Below, in pieces: positions 42,267 to 52,951 of a stretch of DNA of 64,000 bases. The notes under the pieces were generated by a model. That model had not been told where the DNA came from, ran no database searches, and saw only the letters and a program-made list of their open reading frames with translations. Positions within the stretch are counted from its first letter, which is position 1; each line of letters opens with the position of its first letter. Source of the DNA: Tritrichomonas musculus (Eukaryota > Parabasalia > Tritrichomonadida > Tritrichomonadidae); assembly GCA_039105265.1 (NCBI GenBank), contig JAPFFF010000010.1, positions 3,782,001 through 3,846,000 on the forward strand. Reading direction: 5' to 3'. The translations under genes and the position numbers were made by a program.

Positions 42267-42821
42267 CAAGATTTTAAGAGAAACATTGAAAAAAATTGAA
42301 TGTTGTCCCAAGCATTTTGAATCCAACTTATTGTTTGTGTGATTTGTAAAATATACAAATAAAAAATACAATTAATAATATATAAATATCTTGACAAAAT
42401 ATTTCCTATATCTATAATATTAACTTATATAATTATTTAATAATATATTTAAAACTATAAAAATAAATAACAATGTGTTTAAATATCTTTTTTCACCAAA
42501 AAATATAGAAAAAAATTAATGACCGTTTTAGAACTTTTATGATAAATAAAGTAAACGTTTTTTATCTCTTGCATGAAGCATAATATACTTTTCATTAATG
42601 TTTAACTTTATTTTAGATGGAAATTATTTTACTTAAAGGTTTTTTAATAAACCATTCAAAAACAAATAAAACTTTTTGACAACTGTCAAAATTTATTTTT
42701 TATAGCTAAATTTCCCCTTGTTTTAAACAATAAATATTGTTGATAATATTATCAATATTTATTAATTATCATTTCACTTTTTTAAAAATTTTATCAATTC
42801 ACTTTTTTTTAGGTCTTCATT
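42267..42821. other. Upstream region of the ubiquitin-like gene
   Basis: Contains the third copy of the TGTCCCAAGCATTTTGAATC sequence at 42304-42331. The stretch just before the ATG (TCACTTTTTTTTAGGTCTTCATT) holds two initiator-like TCA motifs. No gene seen. Confidence 0.5.
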
Positions 42822-43079
42822 ATGGCTACTAAAACTGAAACAGCTCACGTTTACGTTAAATTTAATAACATAACTACTGACTATGATGCAGTTGATTTCA
42901 AAGATCTCTCAAACCAAGTTGCAGCCAAATTGAATGTTAAGCCAGAAAATCAAAAATTCATTCATGGTGGCAAAAATTTCACTAAAAAAGAAATTGATAC
43001 TTTAGCTGATTTTCCATCTAATGGCATTAAAGATGGTGTTACAATTGACCTCATAAATTTAATTGATGGAGGATTTTAA
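42822..43079 (+). CDS. Ubiquitin-like protein with C-terminal Gly-Gly-Phe
   Basis: An 85-residue protein. After an 8-residue extension, residues 9-84 are exactly 76 long, like ubiquitin, and match its pattern: HVYVKF for the first strand, LSNQVAAKL for the helix, PENQKFIHGGK for the PxxQ..IxxGK turn, then IDLINLIDGG at the end. One Phe follows the diglycine, so a protease would have to expose GG, as with ubiquitin precursors. The residue before GG is Asp, unlike ubiquitin, NEDD8, SUMO or URM1. It is therefore a divergent modifier of unknown targets. Convergent with the following gene, 62 bp between stops. Confidence 0.85.
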   Translation: MATKTETAHVYVKFNNITTDYDAVDFKDLSNQVAAKLNVKPENQKFIHGGKNFTKKEIDTLADFPSNGIKDGVTIDLINLIDGGF

Positions 43080-43141
43080 ATAAAAAACATCTTATTCTAT
43101 TAAATATAATCCATATGCATTTTTTACTTAATAAAATTAAT

Positions 43142-43870
43142 TTAATCCATCTCCTGAATATCCTTTCCTGGAGCAAGGTAGTTAATTGTATGCTCCCAAT
43201 GCTGTTTACAAACTTCCTGATATTTTTGAGCAATTTCATCTTTATTTGATGCCAACTCTGGGATTGATGAGTAAATAGCTTCTAAAATCTTCTGTCCTTC
43301 AGATGATTCAACATTTGGATGGTAAATAAATGTTTTACCATCAGCTTTATAAGCTTTTGTGCTATGGAAAAGCTTTACATTATCTTCTGCATGATCTCCT
43401 TTCAAAACGACATAATCAAATACTTTGGGGCTTTCTGTATAAGCTTTAGTCAAGGTAGATATGAAAAATTTTGCATAATTTTGGCATTGTTCATCTTCAC
43501 CAAGTTCTCCAGGCGCTGTACAACAGAGCTTAAAATACCCACAACCAATATTTGCACCTTTTGTAGCTTCGCTGAAGTCTTTAACTTTCTTTGGATCAAA
43601 ATGATGAGATGCATGGTCGTCTGTATGATAATAAAATAAATGATGCAACGTCTTAGACATATCTAAAATAATCTGCTTGATTTTTGCTTCATCATTTAGT
43701 GAAGCTGTTTCAGGTGATACTTGTTTACATGAAAATAAGCAACGAAATAAGGCACCGGCATCTCCTCCTGGACAACCCATAATTGTTTCTTGGGTTCTTC
43801 CATCAATGCAACTTAAGCAAAATAAATTGTTTTGTGCTCCAGCATCAACTTTAGAACTTCCACAACCCAT
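43142..43870 (-). CDS. Putative N-myristoylated, beta-carbonic-anhydrase-like protein
   Basis: A 242-residue protein that starts MGCGSSK, a strong N-myristoylation plus palmitoylation site, so it is probably membrane-anchored in the cytosol. Residues ~20-40 read LSCIDGRTQETIMGCPGGDA, which resembles the CxDxR block of beta-carbonic anhydrases. About 60 residues later YYHTDDHASHH sits where HxxC is expected, but the second zinc Cys is absent at that place; GCGYF lies further on. Either a divergent anhydrase with altered metal ligands or an unrelated cysteine-rich fold. ATG at 43870 follows an initiator-like TTCATTCC. Confidence 0.7.
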   Translation of the reverse strand: MGCGSSKVDAGAQNNLFCLSCIDGRTQETIMGCPGGDAGALFRCLFSCKQVSPETASLNDEAKIKQIILDMSKTLHHLFYYHTDDHASHHFDPKKVKDFSEATKGANIGCGYFKLCCTAPGELGEDEQCQNYAKFFISTLTKAYTESPKVFDYVVLKGDHAEDNVKLFHSTKAYKADGKTFIYHPNVESSEGQKILEAIYSSIPELASNKDEIAQKYQEVCKQHWEHTINYLAPGKDIQEMD

Positions 43871-46045
43871 TTAATGGAATGAATTCCGTTATTTAATAAT
43901 TTTGAGTGAAAAAAGTACGAAACGTATTTTTAATCAATTTTCAAAGCCATAAAAACGAAGTTTTTTCATTAAAAATAAATTAAGGGGAAGCATAAATTTC
44001 TCTCAATTTTTTGAATTGAAGAAAAAATTCAAAAGTTAATATTTTTGATATTTTTTTATAAAAATAGAATAAGAATAAAAAAATAGCAGAAGAATTTTTT
44101 TTATTAAAAACAAACTCTTATAGAAAATTTTTTGATTTTAATATCTCGTGAAATAAAGAAGAAAAATACAAATTCTCAGGCCAAAACTAATATTTTTGTC
44201 GATAACTTTATTGGGATATATGGGATAAAACAATTATGATTGTATAATTATAGAAGAAGAACATTTTTTTGTTTTTGAATATTCAATGTACACAAATTTT
44301 GAATTATTATATTTTTATTATTTCAATTTTTAAATAATCAATTTAAATATAAAGGAATTAAAAAAATCCGGTTCATCGACTTGTTCAATATATGATAATG
44401 TCAGGATATCACATAGAATATGATTTTTCCTCAATCCGTATAATTGTCTTATATTTGTATTGTTGTATCGAAATTACTATAATAGATTATATTATATTAT
44501 TTGATAAGGTATATGGCATAAACTTAAAAAATGCATAAGAATTCAATAATAACGTTTTTGGTGAAAAATTGCTAAAATTGGATGAAAATTTAGTTTATTT
44601 CAAATCAGATGAAGCAAACAATGATGATTGAATTAGACATTTAGCTTATAAATCAATATTTAAGTTACTTAATGAATTTTTAGAACTTTTTACAAAAACA
44701 ATAAAAAAATTCGTCGATACATGTATTAAATATTGATATAAAATCTATATTTTTCAAAAAAAAAATATATCAATTACATGCATTATAATTTGTATTATTG
44801 CATTATAACGATTAAAAAGGAATAAGTATTTTATATTTTGAGAAAAAGTTAAAAAAAAAAAAAGATTAAGATAGAAAAAAGTTATAGAAAAGTATTCAAA
44901 TTTAAAATCTGACACAATTTATTAAATAATGAGTTTTTTTTAGATTTTTTAATTTATTTAAGCATAAAATAAAAATTCGTCTCGGCCATTTTTTTTATTT
45001 TTAATAAATTCACATATTTCACTCTAGATGATTGATATCTCAACTTCCACGAAAGATAAAAATATTCTGTCAGGCCAAAACTAATATTTTTCGATGTTAA
45101 TTATTATACATATGATAGAATTTTGTATCTTTCAAGTTCGTCGAAAGTCTTTTTTGAAATATTATAATTTTGATATATTGTTCATCAATTTTCTCATTTA
45201 ATGCCGCAGGCTTTTAAAATAGTTTTAAGCAATTTTTTAAATTTTGGAATCGATATGATTCAAATTCTTATCAACAAAAAATTTGTCATACATTTACCAA
45301 AAAAAAATTAGCTAAAATATTAGTAAAACCAAATACACATATTATTATGACTCTTTTTGCTTTAAATCTCCAGGAAATGGCAGAAAGAAAAATCAAAATA
45401 TTTTCATATTATTATCATTTTATATTTATTTTATAAAGGAGATAGAAAAATGATTCGTTTCTTAATAATTTTAACAATATATCATTATAAACCTGTTATT
45501 TTAATAATATTACTCAATCTTTTATATATTTATTTTTGTGAGAACTCATTGAATTATATCATTGAATTGAAAAACAAATCAATTTTTTGTTAAGAAAAAA
45601 AAAGCCTCTTATTATAAAAGCTCTTTATTCGAAATTGGCCGCATAAGATTGAAATTATATCTGTTAACATGTTTATTAATATACAGATATATGATAAAAT
45701 CAAATCAAAAAAAGAAAAAAAACGTGTGGATCTAGAGAAATGCATCATTTTCTCAAGTTATTTTTTTGTTGATTAAAAACTTATTATTTTTTTAAAATGA
45801 CAGACTTTTGGTCATCAATATAGCAGTAAATTAATTTATATGGTTAGAAATGTCATTTGTAAGTAAAAATAATGAGAAAATTTTGTGAAATAAGAAATAT
45901 TGATATAATTGATGAAGCAATTTTTTTACCATAATCGATGTTATGTTTAAATTAATAGGTTGAATATAAAAATATTTTATTGTTTTTATTGTATGAATTC
46001 AACAGATTAATCAAGAAAATGCAATTAAAAATAGTTACGTTATAA
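43871..46045. other. AT-rich gene-free region with one coding remnant
   Basis: Mostly low-complexity AT. On the plus strand around 44545-44735 one frame reads GEKLLKLDENLVYFKSDEA, a TGA, then LAYKSIFKLLNEFLELFTK, ending in TGA. It looks like the remains of a helical protein gene. Nothing else could be supported. Confidence 0.35.
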
Positions 46046-47467
46046 ATGACCGTTAAGACACTTAACGTGAATACCTCTCAAAAAGTGAATATATTAAATT
46101 GCGTAACTGGAATGAGCAATCAGAAGCAATTTTATGGTCAACCAATGCAGCAAGGTTATGCGCAATCGCAATCTAAATTCTGTGGTCTAAATCCGCAGCC
46201 TCGTCAAGGTAATCAATCTCAAGCCGCGAATCCAAATGGTTCGCGTTATCCCTCACTCCCTGTAGGATATTATTCACAGAGCTGGGGTACGTCTCCTTAT
46301 CAACAACAAATTACAGGTCGTGCGGTTCACTCTGGTCCTCGCATGTATTTTGTTTTCAACCCAAGTAATTTTACCGATACATATAATCCATGGACTGCAT
46401 CCATGTGGCTCCAAAATTACAATATCCCAGCATATCAAAAGCCGCAAATGCCGCCTGTAGCTCAGGCTCAAACTTCCAATGTAGTTCAAAAGCCTCAAAG
46501 CCAGCAACAGCAAGTACAGCAACAAGTGCAGCAGCAAGTACAACAGCAAATTCCTACCTCAACTGCAACAATACAGCATCAAACAGCAGTAAATAATAAT
46601 CAAACTAACTCACAAACAATTACGCAAGGCAGCAGGGTGAAATCAGAAATATTTCAATTTGATTCAGTTAAGCAATTTCAAGAACTGCGGCACCATGCAA
46701 CAATTGAATCAGCTTTAGATCAGCTCAATAGACTTGGCACAGATCTCTCAAAAGTCAATCCAAGTACTTTCAAACCTGATTCAACTAGTTGTTTCATACT
46801 ATGTAATACGTATACTACGCCAAAATACCAACTTGGTGTTGGTCCTCTCAACGATGCGATCACTGTAGCTGCAAATCATAAATACATGGGATACCAAATT
46901 TATTTCCTTCATAATCCTCATCATACAATTTTTATGAGTTTTTTAAGAGTTTTTCTTGAAAAGGTTGATAAATATTTAACAATCTTTTACACAGGCCATG
47001 GAGCTCAAGTCAAAGATGTATCTGGTGACGAAGATGATGGTTATGATGAAGTAATGGTTTTTGATTCTGGAATTGTTGTTGATGATGAACTTGCAAAATA
47101 TATAAAGGATTACAGCGAAGGAGAAGCGCATACTATACTTCTTACTGATTGTTGCCATAGTGGAACAATATGGGATATTCCTGAGTCATTGTGGAAAGCC
47201 CGCAAGTTTCCTGCAAATATAATGTCTATTTCAGCAGCGCAAGACAATCAGACAGCAAAGCAAACAGATATAGGTGAAATCAATCAGGGTATATTCACAT
47301 TCAATTTTTGGACTTTACTGAGAAATCAGCCATCAATTTGTATTGAAGAAGTGCAAGAAACCCTTAATCCCGAATTTAAGAGATTTAATCAGCAATTAGT
47401 TATGTATCCTACTAGAAAGGACATGTTAAAAAAGCCAATATTTCCACTAATGGCAAAAGGTCATTAA
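46046..47467 (+). CDS. Metacaspase with Gln-rich prodomain
   Basis: A 473-residue caspase-like cysteine protease. The first ~220 residues are Q/P/N/Y-rich and disordered. The peptidase C14 domain follows: catalytic His in FYTGHGAQ (about residue 318) and catalytic Cys in LTDCCHSGT (about residue 370). The acidic DVSGDEDDGYDE segment between them fits the calcium/substrate region of metacaspases. These enzymes cleave after Arg/Lys. ATG at 46046 is first; a second Met (MSNQKQF) 22 residues later is equally plausible. Trichomonads carry several metacaspases. Confidence 0.93.
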   Translation: MTVKTLNVNTSQKVNILNCVTGMSNQKQFYGQPMQQGYAQSQSKFCGLNPQPRQGNQSQAANPNGSRYPSLPVGYYSQSWGTSPYQQQITGRAVHSGPRMYFVFNPSNFTDTYNPWTASMWLQNYNIPAYQKPQMPPVAQAQTSNVVQKPQSQQQQVQQQVQQQVQQQIPTSTATIQHQTAVNNNQTNSQTITQGSRVKSEIFQFDSVKQFQELRHHATIESALDQLNRLGTDLSKVNPSTFKPDSTSCFILCNTYTTPKYQLGVGPLNDAITVAANHKYMGYQIYFLHNPHHTIFMSFLRVFLEKVDKYLTIFYTGHGAQVKDVSGDEDDGYDEVMVFDSGIVVDDELAKYIKDYSEGEAHTILLTDCCHSGTIWDIPESLWKARKFPANIMSISAAQDNQTAKQTDIGEINQGIFTFNFWTLLRNQPSICIEEVQETLNPEFKRFNQQLVMYPTRKDMLKKPIFPLMAKGH

Positions 47468-48246
47468 ATTGTTATTTTAATTAACAACAGATTTGTTCTT
47501 TAGTTATATATTATATATATATAACATAATAAAAAAATTTTTTTCTTGTTAAAGGAATGCTTGTAATTGATAATCTATTTTATTTACAATTTTAAAGATA
47601 ATTAATTTACACTATCGTATTTTTGGAAAATTAGCATGCTCTGACTGATATATTTATGTGATCCAAATAGAGTGTGTAAATCAGAAGTGTAAGAGGCAAA
47701 AAAACGTATTTTTAGATACAATAATGTAATCATTGAATCAACACATTAATATTTAGAATAATAACATCAATTTTCCCAATATTTTTCAATATGAATTAAA
47801 TCATTATACAAATGCACATAATAAAAAAAGGAAAGTTTAATTTTTGATGATGAATTCTATTTCCATTATTTAAACTACATCAATTTTAACATAAAAATTT
47901 ATATTTGGTTGCTATTTAAAATTTAATGTTCAAATTTTGACGTTTTAATTTTTGGATAAGAATAAAATGATTTAATCATAAATTTTAAATAATAAGACCA
48001 AAAATAAATTGAAATATAATTATTTTTTGTATAGTCATGTTCTCAATTTTTTAAAACAATCATATTTTATTCCCGGCCAAAAATATATCATTAATAATAT
48101 GTAATTATCCTTTATGCATAAATATATATTTATATTTATAATATTAAAGAAACCTGAGATATAACTTTGCTCTTTTCTTTATTTTATGAAAAAGTTTTTT
48201 ATATTTTGAATTAAAAATTTAGAACTTTTCCTTAACTCAGAAATAA
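47468..48246. other. AT-rich intergenic spacer
   Basis: No gene, RNA or repeat recognised apart from a TATATA run after the metacaspase stop. Confidence 0.5.
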
Positions 48247-48769
48247 ATGAATAAATCTACCATAAGAAAAGTCATTCTTGCCTTTTCAACTTTGTCTCTT
48301 CTTGGTATGATTGTATCATGTCTGTATGACTTTGATTTTTTTGTTTTAACGCCAGAATGCATTTGTATGTTTTTTATTCTAACCGACTAGTTTAGAAATG
48401 GCTAAAAAGAATTTTGTTCCTTCGATGAAACCTAATTTTGAGCCATTAAATAGGAGATTTGGAAGCATTGTTAGTGCCATTGTTATAGCTTTTATTTGCT
48501 TTAATCTTCTCATTGCTCATTTCCTACCAATTGGAATTGAAAAAGTATTTCCAGTTCTTTTTTTATTTTAACACCAGATTGAAGATAATATTTGGACCAA
48601 ATTTTTTTTCAATATATTTTTGGCTATCATTAATTTTTTCTTTGCTGGATTTGCTGGATTTATAACAAGTATATTTCATATGTTTGTTTCATTATGCATT
48701 TTCATATATGATTTAACACTATGCTCAAAATCTATTGATAACTCAATAGACCCTCAGTCGATCTATTGA
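48247..48769 (+). CDS. Small membrane protein with two or three very short introns
   Basis: No long unspliced frame exists, yet exons join in frame. Exon 48247-48323; intron 48324-48355 (GTATGA...TTTTAACGCCAG, 32 nt); micro-exon 48356-48364; intron 48365-48390 (GTATGT...TCTAACCGACTAG, 26 nt); exon 48391-48544; intron 48545-48577 (GTATTT...TTTTAACACCAG, 33 nt); exon 48578-48769. The 3' ends match the fused branch-point/acceptor motif of trichomonad introns (ACTAACACACAG type). The product is 143 residues with three or four hydrophobic helices (ILAFSTLSLLGMIVSCL, IVSAIVIAFICFNLLIAHFL, FLAIINFFFAGFAGFIT, HMFVSLCIFIYDL). The 9-nt exon can be skipped without changing frame. Family and function unknown. 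Confidence 0.75.
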
Positions 48770-49723
48770 CAAAATAATCATTTCGTCTATTTGATAATAT
48801 TTGTAAATATATTTCATCAAGAATACTTAATATAAAGCATTTTTATTTGATGAGAGAGATTCAAACTAAGAGACTTAACGTCTTTTGTGATTTTTAAGAT
48901 TTTAATATCAACCTATTTTAGGTTATTTGTGTTAATATTGTAATATAATGTTTTAAATCAAGATTTAAGTATATTATTGCTGTTATTTCTCAATTACTGA
49001 GTAATAAATTTAATTCCTATATATTTAGGAATTAAATTTTTTATTAAGGTGTAATTTTTTAGTACATTGCTGAAGCACAGAGAACTTTTTGTACGTATAT
49101 ATGGTCCAAATAAACTTTTTGAGAAATTAAAATTAATAATTTTAAAACAAAATAGCATGACCCTATTCATGCTTTTTTTATTCCTTTAAAATAATTTAAA
49201 AATATTTGTTTTCTTATTTAATACTGATTTTAACCATTAAATCCTAAATTATATCAATGTAGGAAGCCCATTAAGCCATTTGATTATCTAAATCAACCAT
49301 TTTAAAGAATAAATATTAATCAAATAATAATCTCATTTTTGAAAATTTTCGATTATTTCGCGTTTAACATATTCTCTAAATGGCATAAATTAAGAAATCA
49401 ATAAAAAATACAAGGAACTTTTAATCTTTTCTATGAAAAATAAATCTTGAAAAAATGGACGATTATTTTTTTCTGAAAAAGTTTCATGTGCTATAAAGAA
49501 TTCCTCTTATTATTATTATTATTATTATTTTCATCAATCTTTAAAAAGTCTAATTGATCCAATTAGACCATAAGTATTGGATGAAGTTTGTTCAGAGTTC
49601 ATTAATAGTACTTTTTCAATTTGATTCTGAAACTTTTACGAGATAAAAAATGTATAATTAAATTAAAAGAACAAAATAACAAGAGATTGAAAAATATATA
49701 AGAAAAATGTAATGATTTTTTAC
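48770..49723. other. AT-rich intergenic spacer
   Basis: Contains an ATT run (49510-49532) and a small inverted repeat (TTTAATTCCTATATATTTAG with AAATTCC-type complement near 49010-49040). No gene seen. Confidence 0.45.
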
Positions 49724-51451
49724 TTAGTAAACTGGTTCGTAATGTGATGGTGGTTCGAATTGTTTAGTCCTAAGGAATTGTTCAAGTGTTTGGTTAGCTG
49801 GAATTTGTTCTGTTGCAAGTTCATTATCATAAAGGTATTGAGCAACAGCAACTGAGATTGGGAATGAATAATCACGAATCTTGCTAAGAGGTGGAAGAAG
49901 GGATGATTGGTCAAGATCTTCTGGTTTGACAAGTTTGGAAAGTGCGATAGCAGCAACTTCGAAAACTTTTCCTGGGCAGTGGCGAGCTCCTGTTGCAACA
50001 AGGGCGAAACCAACAGCTGGGAAGATCCATGAGTTGTTTGCTTGTGATGGGACAAGTTTCTTTCCTTGTGGGGTTGTGTATTCTGGGAATGGTGAACCTG
50101 AGGCAAAGAGAGCCTTGTTGTTGGACCATTTGTAAGCTTGTTCAGCAGTACATTCGGCCTTGTTTGTTGGGTTGGAAAGAGCCATAACAATTGGGCGTTC
50201 TGTGGTTCTGCACATGTCCTTAACGATTTCTTCTGTGATAAGACCTGGGCATCCTGAAACACCAATGATGCAGGTGATTCCAAGTTGGCGAACTGCTTCT
50301 GGAACTGAAGCAATTGGAGCCATTTGATGCATGAATGGTTTGTTGAAATGATAAAGATCTGTACGAGCAGCTGTAACCATTCCCTTAGCATCGAACATAA
50401 CAATGTTCTTGAGGATTTGATCACGTGGTTTTCCGGATTCGGAAGCGGCGATATCAGCTATAAGGTTGGCGATACCTGTGGCTGCAGATCCTGCACCAAT
50501 GAAGAGGTATTTCTGTTGGTCAAGTGGAAGAACACCCTTGATACGTGGAGCTGTGGCAACAGTAGCTGCAGCAACAGATGCTGTACCTTCAATATCATCG
50601 TTGAAGCAGTTGCACCTCCAGCGGAAGTGGTCAAGAAGGTTGAAAGCGATTTCCATTTCAAAGTCTTCGAATTGAACAAGGCAGTTTGGTCCATAAACAT
50701 CCTTAACTGCATTGACGAATTCTTCAACAAATGCTAAGTGTTCATCACCCCTCATACGTGGATGGCGCCAGCCTTGGTATAATGGATCTGCAAGGATTTC
50801 CTTACGGTCTGTACCAACATCGAGAACAACTGGGAGTGTTTGTTGTGGTGGGACAGTACCAATAAGTGTGTAAAGCATAAGCTTACCAACTGGGATACCA
50901 AGACCTGATGAACCAAGATCACCAAGACCAAGGATACGGCCACCATCTGTAACGACGATGCATTTGATGTCTTGACGAGGATAGTTTCTAAGGATTTCGC
51001 GAACATGTCCTGTATCATTTGGAGAAATGTAAATTCCACGGTAGCTTGGACGGTGTGTAGCCCACTTTTGGCAGACTTCTCCGACTGTTGGTGTGTAAAG
51101 AACTGGCATTGTCAATTCAGGTGGGTATGTGAAGAGGAATCTCCAGAATGCTGTTTCATTCTTTTCACGTTCATTGGAAAGGAAGATGTACTTAAGAAGT
51201 GGGGATGGCATTATTTCAAATTGGCGGCGGATACGAGCAGCTTGTTCATCAATTGTGAAAACCTTGTGTGGGAGAAGACCACGAAGGTGGAACCTTTCAC
51301 GTTCTTCATGAGTGAATCCTGTTCCATGGCTGAGTTGTCCATCTTGTAAGAGATCCATTCCAACCTTATGGTATGGGAACCTGTTCTTGCATTGAGCGAA
51401 GGCACGATTGAATGAGACTTTGTTGCTTGCGACAGAGCTAACTAAACTCAT
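49724..51451 (-). CDS. Hydrogenosomal malic enzyme
   Basis: A 575-residue protein; I start at ATG 51451. It decarboxylates malate to pyruvate, feeding hydrogenosomal ATP and hydrogen production. The N-terminus MSLVSSVASNKVSFNRAFAQ is a short Ser/Arg/Asn-rich presequence of hydrogenosomal type before the conserved GMDLLQDGQL. Family motifs: YTPTVGEVCQKW, GLGDLGSSGLGIPVGK, DDIEGTA, and Rossmann motif FIGAGSAATGIANLI. Length matches NAD(P)-malic enzymes. GC content and codon use are distinctly higher than nearby spacers, as in highly expressed genes. TATCATTTTT lies about 15 bp before the ATG. The homologue in T. vaginalis is known as adhesin AP65. Confidence 0.96.
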   Translation of the reverse strand: MSLVSSVASNKVSFNRAFAQCKNRFPYHKVGMDLLQDGQLSHGTGFTHEERERFHLRGLLPHKVFTIDEQAARIRRQFEIMPSPLLKYIFLSNEREKNETAFWRFLFTYPPELTMPVLYTPTVGEVCQKWATHRPSYRGIYISPNDTGHVREILRNYPRQDIKCIVVTDGGRILGLGDLGSSGLGIPVGKLMLYTLIGTVPPQQTLPVVLDVGTDRKEILADPLYQGWRHPRMRGDEHLAFVEEFVNAVKDVYGPNCLVQFEDFEMEIAFNLLDHFRWRCNCFNDDIEGTASVAAATVATAPRIKGVLPLDQQKYLFIGAGSAATGIANLIADIAASESGKPRDQILKNIVMFDAKGMVTAARTDLYHFNKPFMHQMAPIASVPEAVRQLGITCIIGVSGCPGLITEEIVKDMCRTTERPIVMALSNPTNKAECTAEQAYKWSNNKALFASGSPFPEYTTPQGKKLVPSQANNSWIFPAVGFALVATGARHCPGKVFEVAAIALSKLVKPEDLDQSSLLPPLSKIRDYSFPISVAVAQYLYDNELATEQIPANQTLEQFLRTKQFEPPSHYEPVY

Positions 51452-52943
51452 CAAAAAAAATGATATCAGGTCATTTCATTTTCTCTCAAACAGTGACCAC
51501 TTATGTGATTTTCTGAAGATCAATAAATTTAAATTAAAAACAGTTCCATCTCAATAGCAAGTTTTCTATTTTTTTTTATATATAATAAAGCATTTTCCAA
51601 CAAAATGTAATTTATATGTTATTTTTCTATGTGATCGATACTTCAATACTCAAATTTGACATTTTCATAAATGTCATTTAAAATTTTAAGATCAAAAACC
51701 GATCTTTAAAGAAATTTTTATCACAGCGTTGTTTTTTTAAAATAATCTCATTTTACAGCCACTAATAATATTTGTATGTGTTGATAAATTGCTGGTCATA
51801 AAATCACAATAATCCACTTAAAAATTAAAAAGATCCTTTATATGTATTTTGTTTTTCATATCTTTTCGTGGAATATTTGCAATTATACGTGACATAATGA
51901 TTAATATCTAAAGTTACTTCATTTTTTTATAATCCTGAAATATTTTTATATTTTTAAATCTAGAATTTCAAAATAAATAACTAACATTTTTAATATACCT
52001 GAAATAATTATATGTTTTATCTATAAATTTTCGTTAATTTATTGAGAAAAGAGTTTTTTTGTGAAAATATTCGTGACACGAATTTCGTGATTTTTGTAGT
52101 TATAAATAAACAGTTTTATAACCATTAAAAAAACAAAAAAAAGAGAAAGTAGAATAAAATTATGCTACAATATTGTATTCCTTTTTTGATTTCTAAAATA
52201 GAGTATTAAAAATTTGACAAAATTATTAAAATAATAATTCCAATAGAATTAGCATTTTTGCATAATAATACATATGTTCATGAAATCATGAGGAAATATA
52301 AGATGCTAATATAATCAAAGGAAATAATTTATAATTAAATTTTTTGAATAAATTTGAATAATTATTTCATCGTTTTTAGAGGTAAGACTTTTTAAAAAAA
52401 AAAAATTTATTTTCATCTCAATTCAAAAAATTTAATTTTATCTTCACACAAAAAGCCGCAAATGAATGATGTGATATGATAAATAATCAAGCTATAAATA
52501 ATTATTATCATCAATAAAACTATACCTTGACAAGTATAAAACAAAAAAAATGCTGCTGATAAATTGATCTTTCTACTTTTCTTAGCCTTCCGTTAGTTTT
52601 AAATAGAAAAGTGATATGAAAATAATAATTGAAAAAAAATCTTATATCATTCAAAAAAAATAAAATTTACAAAAACTGATCGATCCTTTGAAAAATTATT
52701 TACTCATTATATCGACAAATGGAATAACTGATTAATATCGTCTTCTGGCATCGTTAAATAAATTCTATAAAGATTAAAATAATTAAATATTGAGAATTGC
52801 ATTCTTCAAAAAAAAAAGAAATATTTTTAATGTTATTTCATGGAAACATTTATATAAATTACAGTATTTTAACATATTAATAAAATGTAACTGGATGAAT
52901 GGGATAGTGTTTATTAAACTTTGTTTGATTAAACATATTTTAT
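51452..52943. other. AT-rich intergenic region
   Basis: Malic enzyme promoter side and spacer. No coding frame, RNA gene or paired repeat seen. Confidence 0.5.
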
Positions 52944-52951
52944 TTCCAATT

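Noticed and set aside
49720-51349. Overlapping frames on both strands inside the malic enzyme gene, up to 234 codons
   Set aside because: The gene is GC-richer, so stops are rarer in other frames; none has family character, and malic enzyme motifs fix the true frame.
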